A stretch of DNA of 64,000 nt from Krasilnikovia cinnamomea (lineage in GTDB: Bacteria > Actinomycetota > Actinomycetes > Mycobacteriales > Micromonosporaceae), in contig NZ_SHKY01000001.1 in NCBI RefSeq assembly GCF_004217545.1, forward strand, positions 7,316,001 to 7,380,000, written 5' to 3'. The notes under the pieces are model-generated. The model was given only the letters and a program-made list of their open reading frames with translations. It did no database searches and was not told the DNA's origin. Position numbers and translations under genes: made by a program. Positions 51,003 to 62,328 of this stretch are shown here, one piece after another; position 1 is the first letter of the stretch; the number at the start of each line of letters is the position of its first letter.

Positions 51003-53479
51003 CCTTCTCCGTCCTGCCGCTGAGCGGGGCCGAGCTCGACCGGGCGGTCCGCCCGAAGATCGACGGTGGCGTGGGCATCCTGCTCACCGAGCGCGGCAAC
51101 CTTCCGCTGGACCTGCTCGACGTCCAGGCCGCGATCACGGGGCTCGTCGCGCACACCGTGGTGACCACCGAGTTCGTCAACGTGCACGACACCGCCCTGG
51201 AGGCCACGTACGTCTTCCCGCTGCCGGACCGGGCCGCGGTCACCGGCATGACCATGACGGCCGACGGCCGCACGATCGAGGCGGAACTGCGCGAACGCGC
51301 CGCGGCCCGCCAGCAGTACGACCAGGCCGTCGCGGCCGGGCAGCGCGCCTCGATCGCCGAGGAGGAACGCCCCGACGTCTTCACGATGCGGGTCGGCAAC
51401 ATCGCCCCCGGCGAGCGGGTGACTGTACGGCTGCGGCTGGCCGGGCCGTTGCCGTACGAGGACGGGGCGGCGACCTTCCGGTTCCCGCTCGTGGTGGCGC
51501 CGCGCTACATCCCGGGGGCACCGCTGCCCGGCCCCGCCGTGGGCGACGGGTACGCCGACGACACTGACGCGGTCCCGGACGCCTCCCGGATCACCCCGCC
51601 GGTGCTGCTGCCCGGCTTCCCCAACCCGCTGCGGTTGTCGATCGGCATCGACATCGACCCGGCCGGGCTCACCCTCGGCGAGGTGCGCTCCAGCCTGCAC
51701 ACCGTCACCGGCAGCGGCGGCCACCTGGAGATCCGGCCCGGCGAGCGCGCCGACCGCGACTTCGTGCTGCGGCTGGCGTACGCGGGCGCCACGCAGGCGG
51801 CGATCGCGGTGCCCGACGCGGACGGCGAGCAGGGGTCGTACCAGCTGACCCTGCTGCCTCCGGCGGACGCCGCGGCCGGTGCCCGGCCCAAGGACGTGGT
51901 GCTGCTGCTGGACCGCTCCGGCAGCATGGAGGGCTGGAAGATCGTCGCCGCCCGACGCGCCGCCGCGCGGGTGGTGGACACGCTGACCGGCGCGGACCGG
52001 TTCGCGGTGCTGACCTTCGACCACCAGGTGGAGCGCGTCGACGGACTCGGCGCCGGGCTGGTCGAGGCCAGCGACCGGAATCGGTTCCGCGCGGTGGAAC
52101 ATCTGGCCCGGGCGACCGCCCGCGGCGGCACCGAGCTGCTGGCCCCGCTGGACGAGGGGCTCAGCCTGCTGCACGCGGCGGACGGGGGCCGCGACCGGGT
52201 GCTCGTGCTGGTCACCGACGGCCAGGTCGGCAACGAGGACCAGATCCTCGCGGAGGTCGCGGGCCTGGTGGGGGCCACCCGCGTGCACGCGGTGGGGATC
52301 GACCGGGCGGTCAACGCGGGCTTCCTCGGACGCCTGGCCGCGCTCGGTGCGGGCCGGTGCGAGCTGGTCGAGAGCGAGGACCGCCTGGACGAGGCGATGG
52401 AGCACATCCACCGCCGGATCGGCTCGCCCGTGGTGACCGACCTGAGCATCAGCGCCGAGGGCCTGGCGACCACGGACGACACCCGCAGCCCGTACCGGCT
52501 GCCGGGCCTCTACCCCGGGGTGCCCCTGGTGATCACCGGCCGGTACACCGGCGCGGCCACCGGAGCGCTGACGGTCACCGGGCGCACCCGCGACGACGGC
52601 CTGTTCACGGCCACGGTGCCGGTGCGGCGCCGCGACGAGCCCGCCGTGACCGCGCAGTGGGCCCGGGCCCGGCTGCGCGACCTGGAGGACCGGTACGCCG
52701 CCGGCGAGCACGAGCTGGAGCCGCAGATCGTGTCGACCTCGCTGCGCTTCGGCGTGCTGTGCCGGTTCACCGCGTACGTGGCGGTGGACGCCCGGGTGGT
52801 GGCCGCCGACGGCGCGCCGCGGCGGGTCACGCAGCCGGTCGAGTTGCCGTCCGGGTGGGCGTCACCCGCGGCCGGCGACGCGGTGGCGCCGATGCTGCGC
52901 CTTGGCGCCGCGCCGCCCGTCGCGCCCGCCGCGGCGCCGATGGCACCGGGGTTCGCCCCCGCCCGGGGCTCGGCGCGGGCGGTCGACGCGGGAGCGGGTT
53001 CCGAGGCCAACGCGGCAGCGTACTTCGACGGCGAGGCGGATCGGCACTTCATGGCCGATGCGGCACCGCCGTCGCCTCCGCCGGCAATGCCGCCGCCTCC
53101 GCCGTCGGGTCCGGCGCGGACTTTCGCGGCCGTGCCGTCGGTGATGCGGCTGCCCCGCGGCCACCGCGGCGGCGCCCGGCGCCAGACCGACGCGCTGCGC
53201 GACATCCTCGCCGTGGAGGCCCGCCGGCTGCGCGATGCCGGGGAACTGCCCGCGGCCGAGCGCCGGGACCTGCTCTCGGACCTGGCCAGCCGGCTCGGGG
53301 TGCTGCTGGCCGGGCTCAGCGACCCGGCGGTGGAACCGCTGCGGGCACTGGTGGACCGGCTGAACTCGGGCGAGGACCTCGCCGACCGGTGGCGCGCGGC
53401 CCGGGAGGTCCTGGACGCGTTCCTCGCCGGGCACGGCCGGCCCGCACGGGGGCGCCGGGCGACGTTCTGGAAGCGCTGA
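50999..53479 (+). CDS. VIT and von Willebrand factor A domain protein
   Basis: This 826-residue protein has an N-terminal VIT domain (residues about 15-150, with [21 protein letters not shown] and [18 protein letters not shown]). A beta region and a VWA domain at about 295-470 follow. The MIDAS site looks complete: [13 protein letters not shown] near residue 305, the threonine in GGTELLAPL near 378, and [10 protein letters not shown] near 405. A Pro/Ala-rich stretch leads to a C-terminal helical domain. There is no signal peptide. Such inter-alpha-inhibitor-like proteins bind partners through metal, but bacterial roles are unknown. It is coupled to the MerR gene upstream. Confidence 0.87.
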   Translation: MTFSVLPLSGAELDRAVRPKIDGGVGILLTERGNLPLDLLDVQAAITGLVAHTVVTTEFVNVHDTALEATYVFPLPDRAAVTGMTMTADGRTIEAELRERAAARQQYDQAVAAGQRASIAEEERPDVFTMRVGNIAPGERVTVRLRLAGPLPYEDGAATFRFPLVVAPRYIPGAPLPGPAVGDGYADDTDAVPDASRITPPVLLPGFPNPLRLSIGIDIDPAGLTLGEVRSSLHTVTGSGGHLEIRPGERADRDFVLRLAYAGATQAAIAVPDADGEQGSYQLTLLPPADAAAGARPKDVVLLLDRSGSMEGWKIVAARRAAARVVDTLTGADRFAVLTFDHQVERVDGLGAGLVEASDRNRFRAVEHLARATARGGTELLAPLDEGLSLLHAADGGRDRVLVLVTDGQVGNEDQILAEVAGLVGATRVHAVGIDRAVNAGFLGRLAALGAGRCELVESEDRLDEAMEHIHRRIGSPVVTDLSISAEGLATTDDTRSPYRLPGLYPGVPLVITGRYTGAATGALTVTGRTRDDGLFTATVPVRRRDEPAVTAQWARARLRDLEDRYAAGEHELEPQIVSTSLRFGVLCRFTAYVAVDARVVAADGAPRRVTQPVELPSGWASPAAGDAVAPMLRLGAAPPVAPAAAPMAPGFAPARGSARAVDAGAGSEANAAAYFDGEADRHFMADAAPPSPPPAMPPPPPSGPARTFAAVPSVMRLPRGHRGGARRQTDALRDILAVEARRLRDAGELPAAERRDLLSDLASRLGVLLAGLSDPAVEPLRALVDRLNSGEDLADRWRAAREVLDAFLAGHGRPARGRRATFWKR

Positions 53480-53493
53480 GGGCGCCGGAAAGG

Positions 53494-53530
53494 GGGTGCC
53501 CCGCCCGGAGGCATGGAGGGCGGGGCACCC
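53494..53530. terminator. Terminator between converging genes
   Basis: GGGTGCCCCGCCC, an 11-base loop and its complement form a 13-pair stem between the VIT/VWA and peptidase genes. Confidence 0.75.
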
Positions 53531-53538
53531 GGTCCTTC

Positions 53539-55341
53539 TCAGCCGGCGAACGGCGTACGGTCCACCGGCGGCAGCAGCTTGGCCTCGCCCGGTGCGGGCA
53601 GGCCGTGGGCGACGATCTCCTCCGGGGTGGCGCCGCTCAGGTCGAACGGCGCCTCAAGGCCGGACTGGTCCGCCTTGTCGATCACCCTGGTGTACGGCTG
53701 GACGTCGCCGTGGCACACCGTGCCGGCCTTCGGCAGGTCCCGGTACAGCAGGTAGCGGTCGATGTGGCCGGTGGCGCACGCCGACGTGCCGTACGCGGTG
53801 TGGCCCCAGTTGTCGCTGCTCAGCAGGCGGCTGTTGGGCAGCAGGTCGGCGGCCTTGACCGCGTCGCGGTAGTTGGTGGCCGGGTCCCAGTAGCTGCCCA
53901 CGATCAGCACGGGCCGGGCGGTACGCCGGTTGAACGGCCCGGTGTAGGCGTCCTCGTCGCGTACGGTCCACGCGTTGCGGGCGCAGGGCACGCTGGCCCA
54001 CGCCCAGGGCCGCCCGAAGTAGGGGGCGCGCCGGTCGGCCGCGGCCGCCTGCCGGGCCCAGCCCTTCGCCGACGCCGGGTGCCGCCCGTCGGTGCACATG
54101 ACGGCGGAGTACGCCTCGAGCGAGTTGTCGTACGGGAAGCCCCGCTGCGCACGCCGCGCGGTGAGCCGCTGGCGCATGGCGGCGCCGGCCGCGTCGATCT
54201 CGTCCGGCGTGGCGGAGCGGTTCGGATCGGTCAGCAGCCACAGCTCGGCCAGCATGCCCGAGAGCATGTCGCCGCCCTGGGTGTCGTAGAGCGCCCCCAG
54301 GGCGACCGTGACGAACAGGGGGTACGTGAACGTCATGCCCTCGCCGAGGTTCAGCGGCTTGCGCTTGAGCCGGCGGGCGATGGTGCCGAACTTGCGCACC
54401 GTGTCCGGGCCGGCGAAGGCGCACTTGGTGCTGCCGGCGCGCTCGCAGCGGTGCAGCAGTTCGATCAGCGCCCGGTACGCGCCGTCGGCCGAACGCAGCC
54501 GCTGGTCCTGGTTGGTCTTGCCGGTCTTCCGGGTGCCGACCCAGGCGCGCGGGTTGATGGTGCCGTCGACCGCGAGGGCCCGGAACCGGTCCGGGAACAT
54601 GTTGGCGTAGTACTGGCCGAGCGCGGAGCCGTAGCTGAAGCCGAGGTAGGTGAGCTTGGTGTCGCCGACCGCGCGGCGCATGACGTCCATGTCGCGGGCG
54701 ACCTCGGCGGTGCTCATCGCCCCGGCCAGTTCCCGGCCGGTGGTGGAGCAGCCGCGGGCGAGCTTGCGGGCCGACTTGAGGTACGACTTCACCTGCTTGG
54801 CGCCCACGGGGAACGGCAGGGTGTTCAGCGGCTTGAGGGCCCGGGTCTGCTTGCCGGTGTCCCGGAAGCACTGGACCTGGTCGCTGGCGCCGATGCCGCG
54901 CGGATCCACCCCGACGATGTCGAAGCGCTCCAGCAGCGCTTCGCTGAGGAAGTACGGCGCGGCCAGGGCCATGAACGTCGCCTGGGCGCCGGGGCCGCCG
55001 GGGTTCACGAACAGGCTGCCGATCTTGCGGTCCTGGTCCTTGGCGCGCACGCGCACGAGGGCGAGGGTGACCTGGCGTCCCCTGGGGTTGTCGTAGTCCA
55101 GCGGCACCTCGGCGGTCGCGCACTGGGCCCACTGGTAGCAGCTGTACCAGTCCAGCTTGGGGGTGGGGACCCGGTCGACCCGGCGCGCCTCGGCGGCGCT
55201 GGTCTTCGCGGACCGCGCCGCGGCGGCGGTGGCGGCCGGCTCCGGCGCGGCGGTGGGGGCGGCAGGGGCCGGGGTGATGAGGCCCCCGGCGGCGATCAGG
55301 CCCGCGGCACCGGCGGCCAGCAGGCGGGAGGAGAGCGGCAC
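53539..55341 (-). CDS. Secreted alpha/beta-hydrolase, tripeptidyl-aminopeptidase type
   Basis: This 600-residue exported serine hydrolase has a signal peptide at about residues 1-27 and a Pro/Ala-rich propart to about 65. The alpha/beta-hydrolase core follows: [13 protein letters not shown] (oxyanion region) near residue 115, [14 protein letters not shown] near residue 150, and the nucleophile serine in [13 protein letters not shown] near residue 240. The C-terminal TAP-like domain has [16 protein letters not shown] and the late catalytic histidine in DNWGHTAYG. Relatives cleave tripeptides from exported proteins. The GTG at 55341 has GGAAGG seven bases upstream; a GTG 45 bases earlier lacks a site. 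Confidence 0.88.
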   Translation of the reverse strand: MPLSSRLLAAGAAGLIAAGGLITPAPAAPTAAPEPAATAAAARSAKTSAAEARRVDRVPTPKLDWYSCYQWAQCATAEVPLDYDNPRGRQVTLALVRVRAKDQDRKIGSLFVNPGGPGAQATFMALAAPYFLSEALLERFDIVGVDPRGIGASDQVQCFRDTGKQTRALKPLNTLPFPVGAKQVKSYLKSARKLARGCSTTGRELAGAMSTAEVARDMDVMRRAVGDTKLTYLGFSYGSALGQYYANMFPDRFRALAVDGTINPRAWVGTRKTGKTNQDQRLRSADGAYRALIELLHRCERAGSTKCAFAGPDTVRKFGTIARRLKRKPLNLGEGMTFTYPLFVTVALGALYDTQGGDMLSGMLAELWLLTDPNRSATPDEIDAAGAAMRQRLTARRAQRGFPYDNSLEAYSAVMCTDGRHPASAKGWARQAAAADRRAPYFGRPWAWASVPCARNAWTVRDEDAYTGPFNRRTARPVLIVGSYWDPATNYRDAVKAADLLPNSRLLSSDNWGHTAYGTSACATGHIDRYLLYRDLPKAGTVCHGDVQPYTRVIDKADQSGLEAPFDLSGATPEEIVAHGLPAPGEAKLLPPVDRTPFAG

Positions 55342-55451
55342 GAGGGAACCTTCCAGGCGCGGCGCCCCGTTCGCGCCGGATACCACAAAGGTACGGATTG
55401 GGCCGGTATTTCAGCACGGCGCAACGGCGTGACCAACGGGACCGGCGCGGC

Positions 55452-55465
55452 GGGACCTCTGGCCC
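55452..55465. promoter_or_regulatory. DevR/DosR-like box A (phosphoketolase)
   Basis: GGGACCTCTGGCCC matches 10 of 14 positions of the DosR core GGGACTWWAGTCCC. It lies 87 bases before the phosphoketolase start. Confidence 0.5.
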
Positions 55466-55501
55466 TGATCGCGGTGAACGCCGCCCGAAAGCATGGTGGC
55501 G

Positions 55502-55514
55502 GTTCCCCTGAACG
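55502..55514. promoter_or_regulatory. GTTCCCCTGAACG element, copy 1
   Basis: A 12-bp dyad GTTC-CCCT-GAAC followed by G, identical to a 13-base stretch before the lectin-like gene. It lies 38 bases before the phosphoketolase start. Confidence 0.4.
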
Positions 55515-55551
55515 GGGCACCGCACCGCAGCGCATACGGGAGGATCCGAGC

Positions 55552-57945
55552 ATGACCTCGACGCAAGCCCTGCAAGGGCCGCTGACCGACGACGAGCTTC
55601 GCCGGCTCGACGCGTACTGGCGCGCGGCGAACTACCTCACGGTCGGTCAGATCTATCTGCTCGACAACCCGCTGCTGCGTGAACCGCTGAAGCCGGACCA
55701 CATCAAGCCCCGGCTGCTCGGGCACTGGGGCACCAGCCCCGGCCTCAACATGATCTACGCCCACACCAACCGGCAGATCGTCAACCGCGACCTCAACGCG
55801 ATCTACATCATCGGCCCCGGCCACGGCGGCCCGGCCATCGTCGCGAACACCTGGCTGGAGGGTACGTACAGCGAGCTGTACCCGTCGGTCAGCCAGGACG
55901 AGGCCGGGATGGCCCGGCTGTTCCGGCAGTTCTCCTTCCCCGGCGGCATCCCCAGCCACGTGGCTCCCGAGGTGCCTGGCTCCATCCACGAGGGCGGCGA
56001 GCTCGGCTACTCACTGATGCACGCGTACGGTGCCGCGTTCGACAACCCGGACCTGACCGTGATCTGCGTGGTCGGCGACGGTGAGGCCGAGACCGGCCCG
56101 CTGTCGGCGAGCTGGCTGTCCAACGTCTTCCTCAACCCGGCCCGCGACGGCGCGGTGCTGCCGATCCTGCACCTCAACGGCTGGAAGATCGCCAACCCGA
56201 CCGTGCTGGACCGCATCGACGAGTCCGACCTGGTCGCGCTGTTCACCGGCTCCGGCTACGAGCCGATCATCGTCGCCGGCGACGAGCCCGCGCTGGTGCA
56301 CCAGAGCCTGGCCGCCGCGATGGACCAGGCCCTCGACACGATCGCGGCGATCCAGCGGCACGCCCGCAGCACCGGTGACGGCACCCGGCCCCGCTGGCCG
56401 ATGATCATTTTCCGTACGCCGAAGGGCTGGACCGGTCCGCGCGAGGTCGACGGAATCCCGGTCGAGGGCACGTTCCGCTCGCACCAGGTGCCGCTGGCCG
56501 GGACCCGCGACAACCCGGAGCACCTGGCCCAGTTGGAGCGCTGGCTGCGCTCGTACAAGCCGGAGGAGCTGTTCGACCCGATCGGCGCGCCCGTGGCCGA
56601 GCTGACCACCATGCCGCCCAAGGGCATCCGGCGGATGAGCGCCAACCCGCACGCCAACGGCGGCGAACTGCTGCGCGACCTGGTACTGCCGGACTACCGC
56701 GACTACGCGGTCGACGTGCACCACCCCGTGCACCCGAAGCGCGAGGCGTGCCGGGTGCTCGGCGAATGGCTGCGCGACGTGGCCCGCGCGAACCCCGACC
56801 GGTTCCGGCTGTTCGGCCCCGACGAGGTGGCCTCCAACCGGCTCGGCGCCGCGTTCGAGGTCAGCGACCGGGCATTCACGGCGCGCACCACCGAGTACGA
56901 CGAGCACCTCTCCCCCGACGGCCGCGTCATGGAGGTGCTCTCCGAGCACCTGTGCCAGGGCTGGCTGGAGGGTTACCTGCTGACCGGCCGGCACGGCGTG
57001 TTCACCAGCTACGAGGCGTTCATCCACGTCGTCGACTCGATGCTCAACCAGCACGCCAAGTGGCTCAAGACCACCAACGAGATCCCGTGGCGGCGCCCGA
57101 TCGCCTCACTCAACTACCTGCTGTCCAGCCACGTGTGGCGCCAGGACCACAACGGCTTCTCCCACCAGGACCCGGGTTTCATCGACCACGTGGTCAACAA
57201 GAAGTCCGAAGTGGTCCGGGTCTACCTGCCGCCGGACGCCAACACGCTGCTGTCCACCATGGACCACTGCCTGCGCAGCCGCCAGTACGTCAACGTGATC
57301 GTCGCGGGCAAGCAGTCCGCGCCGAACTGGCTGTCCATGGAACAGGCCGCCCTGCACTGCCGCCGCGGCCTGGGCATCTGGGATTGGGCCAGCACGGACG
57401 CGGGCAGCGAGCCGGACGTGGTCCTCGCGGCCGCCGGGGACGTGCCGACGCTGGAGACGCTCGCCGCCGCCGACCTGCTGCGCACCCACCTGCCCGACCT
57501 CAAGGTCCGGGTGGTCAACGTCGTGGACCTCATGCGGTTGCAGCCCGAGAGCGAGCACCCGCACGGGCTGTCCGACCAGGAGTTCGACACGATCTTCACC
57601 ACGGATCAGCCGATCGTCTTCGCGTACCACGGCTACCCGTGGCTGATCCACCGGCTCACCTACCGGCGGACCAACCACGGCAACATGCACGTACGCGGAT
57701 ACAAGGAGGAGGGCACCACCACCACGCCGTTCGACATGGTGATGCTCAACGACCTGGACCGCTTCCACCTGGTCATCGACGTGATCGACCGGGTGCCGGG
57801 GCTCGGCTCGCGGGCCGCGCACCTGCGCCAGGCGATGGTCGACGCCCGCCAGCAGGCCCGGGCGTACACCCGGACCCACGGCGAGGACGACCCGAAGATC
57901 GCGGAGTGGACGTGGCCGACGACGGAGGCACCCACCAACCCCTGA
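55552..57945 (+). CDS. xfp: Phosphoketolase
   Basis: This 797-residue thiamine-diphosphate enzyme splits xylulose-5-phosphate and/or fructose-6-phosphate with phosphate to acetyl phosphate and an aldose phosphate. Signatures are present: [17 protein letters not shown] near residue 50, [27 protein letters not shown] in the P-loop region near 130 (given in parts), the ThDP motif GDGEAETG near 178, and [25 protein letters not shown] in the C-half. GGGAGGA lies seven bases upstream. The gene has a DevR-like box upstream and a strong terminator after it. Its acetyl phosphate could feed substrate-level ATP formation when oxygen is short. Confidence 0.96.
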   Translation: MTSTQALQGPLTDDELRRLDAYWRAANYLTVGQIYLLDNPLLREPLKPDHIKPRLLGHWGTSPGLNMIYAHTNRQIVNRDLNAIYIIGPGHGGPAIVANTWLEGTYSELYPSVSQDEAGMARLFRQFSFPGGIPSHVAPEVPGSIHEGGELGYSLMHAYGAAFDNPDLTVICVVGDGEAETGPLSASWLSNVFLNPARDGAVLPILHLNGWKIANPTVLDRIDESDLVALFTGSGYEPIIVAGDEPALVHQSLAAAMDQALDTIAAIQRHARSTGDGTRPRWPMIIFRTPKGWTGPREVDGIPVEGTFRSHQVPLAGTRDNPEHLAQLERWLRSYKPEELFDPIGAPVAELTTMPPKGIRRMSANPHANGGELLRDLVLPDYRDYAVDVHHPVHPKREACRVLGEWLRDVARANPDRFRLFGPDEVASNRLGAAFEVSDRAFTARTTEYDEHLSPDGRVMEVLSEHLCQGWLEGYLLTGRHGVFTSYEAFIHVVDSMLNQHAKWLKTTNEIPWRRPIASLNYLLSSHVWRQDHNGFSHQDPGFIDHVVNKKSEVVRVYLPPDANTLLSTMDHCLRSRQYVNVIVAGKQSAPNWLSMEQAALHCRRGLGIWDWASTDAGSEPDVVLAAAGDVPTLETLAAADLLRTHLPDLKVRVVNVVDLMRLQPESEHPHGLSDQEFDTIFTTDQPIVFAYHGYPWLIHRLTYRRTNHGNMHVRGYKEEGTTTTPFDMVMLNDLDRFHLVIDVIDRVPGLGSRAAHLRQAMVDARQQARAYTRTHGEDDPKIAEWTWPTTEAPTNP

Positions 57946-57950
57946 CCGCC

Positions 57951-58000
57951 CGCCGCGGCGCCAGGACCCGGGCCCGCCGCCCGGGCCTGGCGCCGCGGCG
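57951..58000 (+). terminator. Terminator of the phosphoketolase gene
   Basis: CGCCGCGGCGCCAGG, one bulged base, then CCCGGGC pair with the complementary strand around a short loop, giving a stem of about 22 pairs. TTT follows. Confidence 0.85.
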
Positions 58001-58083
58001 TTTCCCGCCCGGGCGGGCAGCCCCGGCGCTCCCGCCCGGCCCGCGGGTGCCCGTCCTGCGCAGGGCGGCGGCACCGGGCGGAC

Positions 58084-58097
58084 AGGACCTTCGGCCG
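58084..58097. promoter_or_regulatory. DevR/DosR-like box B (pflB)
   Basis: AGGACCTTCGGCCG matches 9 of 14 positions of the DosR core. Outer GGACA and TGTCC arms extend the dyad to 23 bases. It lies 54 bases before the pflB start. Confidence 0.4.
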
Positions 58098-58150
58098 TGT
58101 CCGGCGCGGGCGGCCGGTGACGATGCTGGAGATGGACACGAGGAGGGGCA

Positions 58151-60388
58151 ATGCAGGCTGAATCGCACGATGCCTGGCGGGGGTTCGACGGCCAGAGCTG
58201 GCGTCCGTCGATCGACGTCGCCGGATTCATCCGAGACAACGTGACGCCGTACACCGGCGGGGCGGAGTTCCTGGCCGGCCCCACCGAGCGCACCCGCCAG
58301 ATCTGGACGACGTTGCAGCAGATGTTCGTGGAGGAGCGCCAGCGCGGGATCTTCGACGTCGACACGCACACCCCGTCGACCATCACCGCGCACGCCCCGG
58401 GATACCTGGACCGCGACAACGAGCTGATCGTGGGCTTGCAGACCAGCGCCCCGCTGCGCCGGGCGATCATGCCCGCCGGAGGGCTGCGCATGGTCGAGGG
58501 CGGGCTGAAGGCGTACGGCTACGAGATCGACCCGACCGTGAAGAAGATCTTCTCCACGTACCGCAAGACCCACAACGACGGCGTCTTCGACGCGTACCCG
58601 GCCGACGTGCTGGCCGCCCGCCGCTCGCACATCATCACCGGCCTGCCCGACGCGTACGGCCGCGGCCGCATCATCGGCGACTACCGCCGCATCGCCCTGT
58701 ACGGCGTCGACACCCTGATCGCCGAACGCCGCGCGATCAAGGCCGCCGACGACCGCCTCTCCAGCGAGGACGTGATCCGCGAACGGGAGGAGCTGGCGGA
58801 ACAGATCCGCGCCCTGGGCGAGCTGAAGGAGATGGCCTCGGCGTACGGATTCGACCTGTCCGGCCCCGCCACCACCGCCCGCGAGGCGATCCAGTGGCTG
58901 TACTTCGGCTACCTGGCCGCCACCAAGGAGCAGAACGGCGCGGCCATGTCGCTGGGCCGCACCTCCACCTTCATCGACATCTACCTGCAGCGCGACCTCG
59001 CCGAGGGCACCCTGGACGAGACCGCCGCCCAGGAGCTGATCGACGACTTCGTGATCAAGCTGCGGATCGTCCGGTTCCTGCGCACACCCGAGTACGACGA
59101 ACTGTTCTCCGGCGACCCCACCTGGGTCACCGAGGCGATCGGCGGCATCGGCACCGACGGGCGCCCGCTGGTCACCCGGACCAGCTTCCGCTACCTGCAG
59201 ACGCTCTACAACCTCGGGCCCGCCCCGGAACCCAACCTGACCGTGCTGTGGTCGCCGCAGCTGCCCGAGGGGTTCAAGAGGTTCTGCTCGCAGGTGTCGC
59301 TGGACACCAGCTCGATCCAGTACGAGAACGACGACCTGCTGCGGCCCGCGTACAGCGACGACACCGCGATCGCCTGCTGCGTGTCGGCGATGCGGGTCGG
59401 CAAGGACATGCAGTTCTTCGGGGCCCGGGCCAACCTCGCCAAGGCGCTGCTGTACGCGATCAACGGCGGCCGCGACGAGCTGACCGGGGCGCAGGTGGCC
59501 CCGCCGAGCCCGCCGCTGGAAAGCGACGTGCTGGACTACGACGAGGTGATGGCGGCCTACGACAAGACCCTCGACTGGCTGGTCGAGACGTACGTCGACG
59601 CGCTCAACGTGATCCACTACATGCACGACAAGTACGCGTACGAGCGGATCGAGATGGCCCTGCACGACCACCCGGTGCACCGGTTCCTGGCCACCGGCAT
59701 CGCGGGCCTGTCGGTCGCCACGGACAGCCTGTCCGCGATCAAGCACGCCCAGGTCAAGGTGCTGCGCGACGCGGAGGGCCACGCGGTCGACTACCAGGTG
59801 GACGGCGAGTACCCGACGTTCGGCAACAACGACGACCGGGTCGACTCGATCGCGGTGGACCTCGTGGAACGGTTCATGGACAAGGTGCGCCGCCAGCCCA
59901 CGTACCGGGGTGCCGAGCCCAGCCTGTCCGTGCTCACCATCACCTCCAACGTGGTGTACGGCAAGCACACCGGCAACACCCCGGACGGCCGGCGCGCCGG
60001 GGAGCCGTTCGCGCCGGGCGCCAACCCGATGAACGGGCGCGACAAGCACGGCCTGATCGCCGCCGCGCTGAGCGTGGCGAAGCTGCCGTACCGCAGCGCC
60101 CGCGACGGCATCTCGCTGACCGCGACCGTGACCCCGGACGGGTTGGGCCACACCCGCGAAGAGCGGATCGACAACCTGGTCGGGGTGCTCGACGGCTACA
60201 CCGACGCGGGCGGCTTCCACCTCAACGTCAACGTCCTGGACCGGGCCACCCTGGAGGACGCGATGGTGCATCCGGAGAACTACCCGCAACTGACCATCCG
60301 GGTCTCGGGGTACGCGGTGAACTTCGTGCGGCTCACCGCGGAGCAGCAGCGCGACGTCATCTCGCGCACCTTCCACGGCGCGCTGTGA
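58151..60388 (+). CDS. pflB: Pyruvate formate-lyase (formate C-acetyltransferase)
   Basis: This 745-residue glycyl-radical enzyme converts pyruvate and CoA to acetyl-CoA and formate without oxygen. The catalytic cysteine pair is in [13 protein letters not shown] at residues 409-410, and the radical glycine is in [13 protein letters not shown] near residue 720. [17 protein letters not shown] and the [22 protein letters not shown] region are typical of true PFL. The length is close to the E. coli enzyme. GAGGAGGGG lies before the ATG. The partner activase overlaps the stop by four bases. The radical is destroyed by oxygen, so expression must be limited to low oxygen. Confidence 0.96.
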   Translation: MQAESHDAWRGFDGQSWRPSIDVAGFIRDNVTPYTGGAEFLAGPTERTRQIWTTLQQMFVEERQRGIFDVDTHTPSTITAHAPGYLDRDNELIVGLQTSAPLRRAIMPAGGLRMVEGGLKAYGYEIDPTVKKIFSTYRKTHNDGVFDAYPADVLAARRSHIITGLPDAYGRGRIIGDYRRIALYGVDTLIAERRAIKAADDRLSSEDVIREREELAEQIRALGELKEMASAYGFDLSGPATTAREAIQWLYFGYLAATKEQNGAAMSLGRTSTFIDIYLQRDLAEGTLDETAAQELIDDFVIKLRIVRFLRTPEYDELFSGDPTWVTEAIGGIGTDGRPLVTRTSFRYLQTLYNLGPAPEPNLTVLWSPQLPEGFKRFCSQVSLDTSSIQYENDDLLRPAYSDDTAIACCVSAMRVGKDMQFFGARANLAKALLYAINGGRDELTGAQVAPPSPPLESDVLDYDEVMAAYDKTLDWLVETYVDALNVIHYMHDKYAYERIEMALHDHPVHRFLATGIAGLSVATDSLSAIKHAQVKVLRDAEGHAVDYQVDGEYPTFGNNDDRVDSIAVDLVERFMDKVRRQPTYRGAEPSLSVLTITSNVVYGKHTGNTPDGRRAGEPFAPGANPMNGRDKHGLIAAALSVAKLPYRSARDGISLTATVTPDGLGHTREERIDNLVGVLDGYTDAGGFHLNVNVLDRATLEDAMVHPENYPQLTIRVSGYAVNFVRLTAEQQRDVISRTFHGAL

Positions 60389-61134
60389 CCACAGCGCTGA
60401 AACGGATCGTCGGCGCCGTCCACTCCTACGACGTGTCCGTCGGGGTGGACGGCCCCGGCACCCGGTTCGTGGCGTTCCTCGCCGGTTGCCCGCTGCGCTG
60501 CCTCTACTGCCACAGCCCGGACACCTGGTACCGGCGTAGCGGCACCGCCACCACGGTGGACGAACTCATGGCGAAGGTCCACCGGTACGAGCGCTTCGTC
60601 AAGATCGCGCGGGGCGGTGTCACCCTGTCCGGCGGCGACCCGCTGCAGCAGCCCGACTTCGTCCGCGCGGTGTTCCAGGCCTGCAAGGCCGTGGACCTGC
60701 ACACCGCGCTGGACACCAGCGGCTTCCTCGACGAACGCGCGGACGACGAGCTGCTGGACGCCACCGATCTGGTGCTGCTGGACGTGAAATCCGGCGACGC
60801 GCAGACGTACCGGAAGGTGACCCGGACCGGGCGGCTGGCGCCGACGGTCCGCTTCGCGCACCGGCTGGCCGAACGGGGCACCCCGATCTGGGTGCGTTTC
60901 GTGCTCGTACCCGGGCTCACGGACGCCGTGGACAACGTGGCCGCGGTGGCCGACATCGTGGCCGGGGTGGGCACGGTCGAACGGGTCGAGGTGCTGCCGT
61001 TCCACACCCTCGGCGCGCCGAAGTACGCGGCGCTCGGGCTGGACTACCCGCTCAAGGACACCCCGAGCCCAAGCCCCGAACTGCTCGACCGGGTTCGCGG
61101 GCAGTTCCGCGAGCGTGGCCTCTTCGTCACCTGA
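60385..61134 (+). CDS. pflA: Pyruvate formate-lyase activating enzyme
   Basis: This 249-residue radical-SAM enzyme places the glycyl radical on PFL. The [4Fe-4S] motif CxxxCxxC is in [16 protein letters not shown] at residues 35, 39 and 42. [14 protein letters not shown] near residue 76 is the GGE-like SAM contact, and [11 protein letters not shown] lies near residue 170. The start is the GTG overlapping the pflB stop (GTGA), which ensures tight coupling. Length and motifs are normal for the family. Confidence 0.95.
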   Translation: MTTALKRIVGAVHSYDVSVGVDGPGTRFVAFLAGCPLRCLYCHSPDTWYRRSGTATTVDELMAKVHRYERFVKIARGGVTLSGGDPLQQPDFVRAVFQACKAVDLHTALDTSGFLDERADDELLDATDLVLLDVKSGDAQTYRKVTRTGRLAPTVRFAHRLAERGTPIWVRFVLVPGLTDAVDNVAAVADIVAGVGTVERVEVLPFHTLGAPKYAALGLDYPLKDTPSPSPELLDRVRGQFRERGLFVT

Positions 61135-61151
61135 CGTGACGTGGCCGGCAA

Positions 61152-61165
61152 GGGTCCAAAGCCTC
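61152..61165. promoter_or_regulatory. DevR/DosR-like box C (lectin-like gene)
   Basis: GGGTCCAAAGCCTC matches 10 of 14 positions of the DosR core, with the A/T-rich centre conserved. It lies about 100 bases before the secreted propeller gene. Confidence 0.35.
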
Positions 61166-61167
61166 TA

Positions 61168-61180
61168 GTTCCCCTGAACG
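61168..61180. promoter_or_regulatory. GTTCCCCTGAACG element, copy 2
   Basis: The 13 bases are identical to those at 55502-55514 and lie just after box C. GTTC-CCCT-GAAC is a perfect dyad. Confidence 0.4.
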
Positions 61181-61264
61181 CTCCCTCAGTACGGTCCGAT
61201 CGATCGATCAGTATCGATGGCTTCGCACATCGGAGTGCGGAGATGATCGAAGGGGGAACCACTC

Positions 61265-62239
61265 ATGGTTCATCAGGCGCACGCCGGTGGGGGCCGGCGC
61301 ATCGTCCGCGCGATCGTCGCGGGCCTCGCCGCGATGATCACGATCACGGCGCTCGCGGTGGCGCAACCCGCCGCCGCCAGTGCCGCGCCGCCGTCGGCGG
61401 CCTGGACCGGCTGGGTGCCGGTGCCGGGCGGCGGGACGACGGCCGACCAGCCCGCCACCGCCGTCTACAACGACATCCAGTACCTGTTCGTCAGGGGGAC
61501 GGACAACAAGATCTACACCCAGGCCGCCGACGGCGTGTTCTGGTACGGCTGGCGTGAGGTGGCCGGTGGCGGCGCCACCCCGTCCGCCCCCGCGGCCACG
61601 GTGTACCAGTCGCAGCTGCACCTGTTCACCCGCGGCACCGACGACCGGATCTACCTCAACCGGCTCAACGGCACGACGTGGTCCGGCTGGTCCCAGGTGC
61701 CCGGCGGCGGGGCGACCCGCGGCACGCCGAGCGCGGTGGTCTACCAGAACACGCTGTACCTGTTCGTCCAGGGCACGGACAACCGCCTCTACGTCAACCG
61801 GGACTACAACGGCGCGTGGAGCGGCTGGTACCAGGTGCCCGGCGGCGGCGCGACCCCCTCGGGTCCCGGCGCGGCCGTGTACCAGAACACGCTGTACCTG
61901 TTCGCCCGCAGCTCCGACAACCGCCTCTACGGCAACTGGATGTCGTCCAACGGCGCGTGGAGCGGCTGGTACCAGGTGCCCGGCGGCGGCGCGAGCCCCT
62001 CGTCCCCGGCCCCCATCGCGTACCGGGGTTCGCTGGGCCTGTTCGTGCGGGGCACCAACAACGCGATCTACGTCAACGCGCTGACGAACGGGGTGTGGAG
62101 CGGGTGGTCCCAGGTGCCCGGCGGCGGCGCGACACTGTCCGCACCCGGCCCCGGCGTGTACCAGGGCTCGCTGGACCTGTTCATCCGCGGCACCAACAAC
62201 GCCGTCTACCTCAACCGGACCGGGCCGCCCGCGTCCTGA
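61265..62239 (+). CDS. Secreted PLL/DUF346-like beta-propeller (lectin-like)
   Basis: This 324-residue exported protein has a signal peptide at about residues 1-40. The mature part consists of six repeats of about 46 residues, each with a WSGWxQVPGGGAT motif and a YLFVRGTDNRLYvN-type strand. This is the pattern of PLL-like or DUF346 propellers, many of which bind fucose or other sugars. No catalytic residues are visible. GAAGGGGGAA precedes the ATG. It lies inside a hypoxia-type cluster, between pflA and the DevR-like gene, and shares a 13-base upstream element with the phosphoketolase gene. Confidence 0.8.
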   Translation: MVHQAHAGGGRRIVRAIVAGLAAMITITALAVAQPAAASAAPPSAAWTGWVPVPGGGTTADQPATAVYNDIQYLFVRGTDNKIYTQAADGVFWYGWREVAGGGATPSAPAATVYQSQLHLFTRGTDDRIYLNRLNGTTWSGWSQVPGGGATRGTPSAVVYQNTLYLFVQGTDNRLYVNRDYNGAWSGWYQVPGGGATPSGPGAAVYQNTLYLFARSSDNRLYGNWMSSNGAWSGWYQVPGGGASPSSPAPIAYRGSLGLFVRGTNNAIYVNALTNGVWSGWSQVPGGGATLSAPGPGVYQGSLDLFIRGTNNAVYLNRTGPPAS

Positions 62240-62275
62240 CCGGCTGATCCGGCCCGCCACGGCGCGGGCGCAAGG

Positions 62276-62305
62276 GCGCCCCGGGACCCACCGGTCCCGG
62301 GGCGC
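62276..62305. terminator. Terminator between lectin-like gene and devR
   Basis: GCGCCCCGGGACC, loop CACC and its exact complement form a 13-pair stem between the two converging genes. Confidence 0.75.
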
Positions 62306-62328
62306 ACCGTATGGTTCACGGCCCGGTC

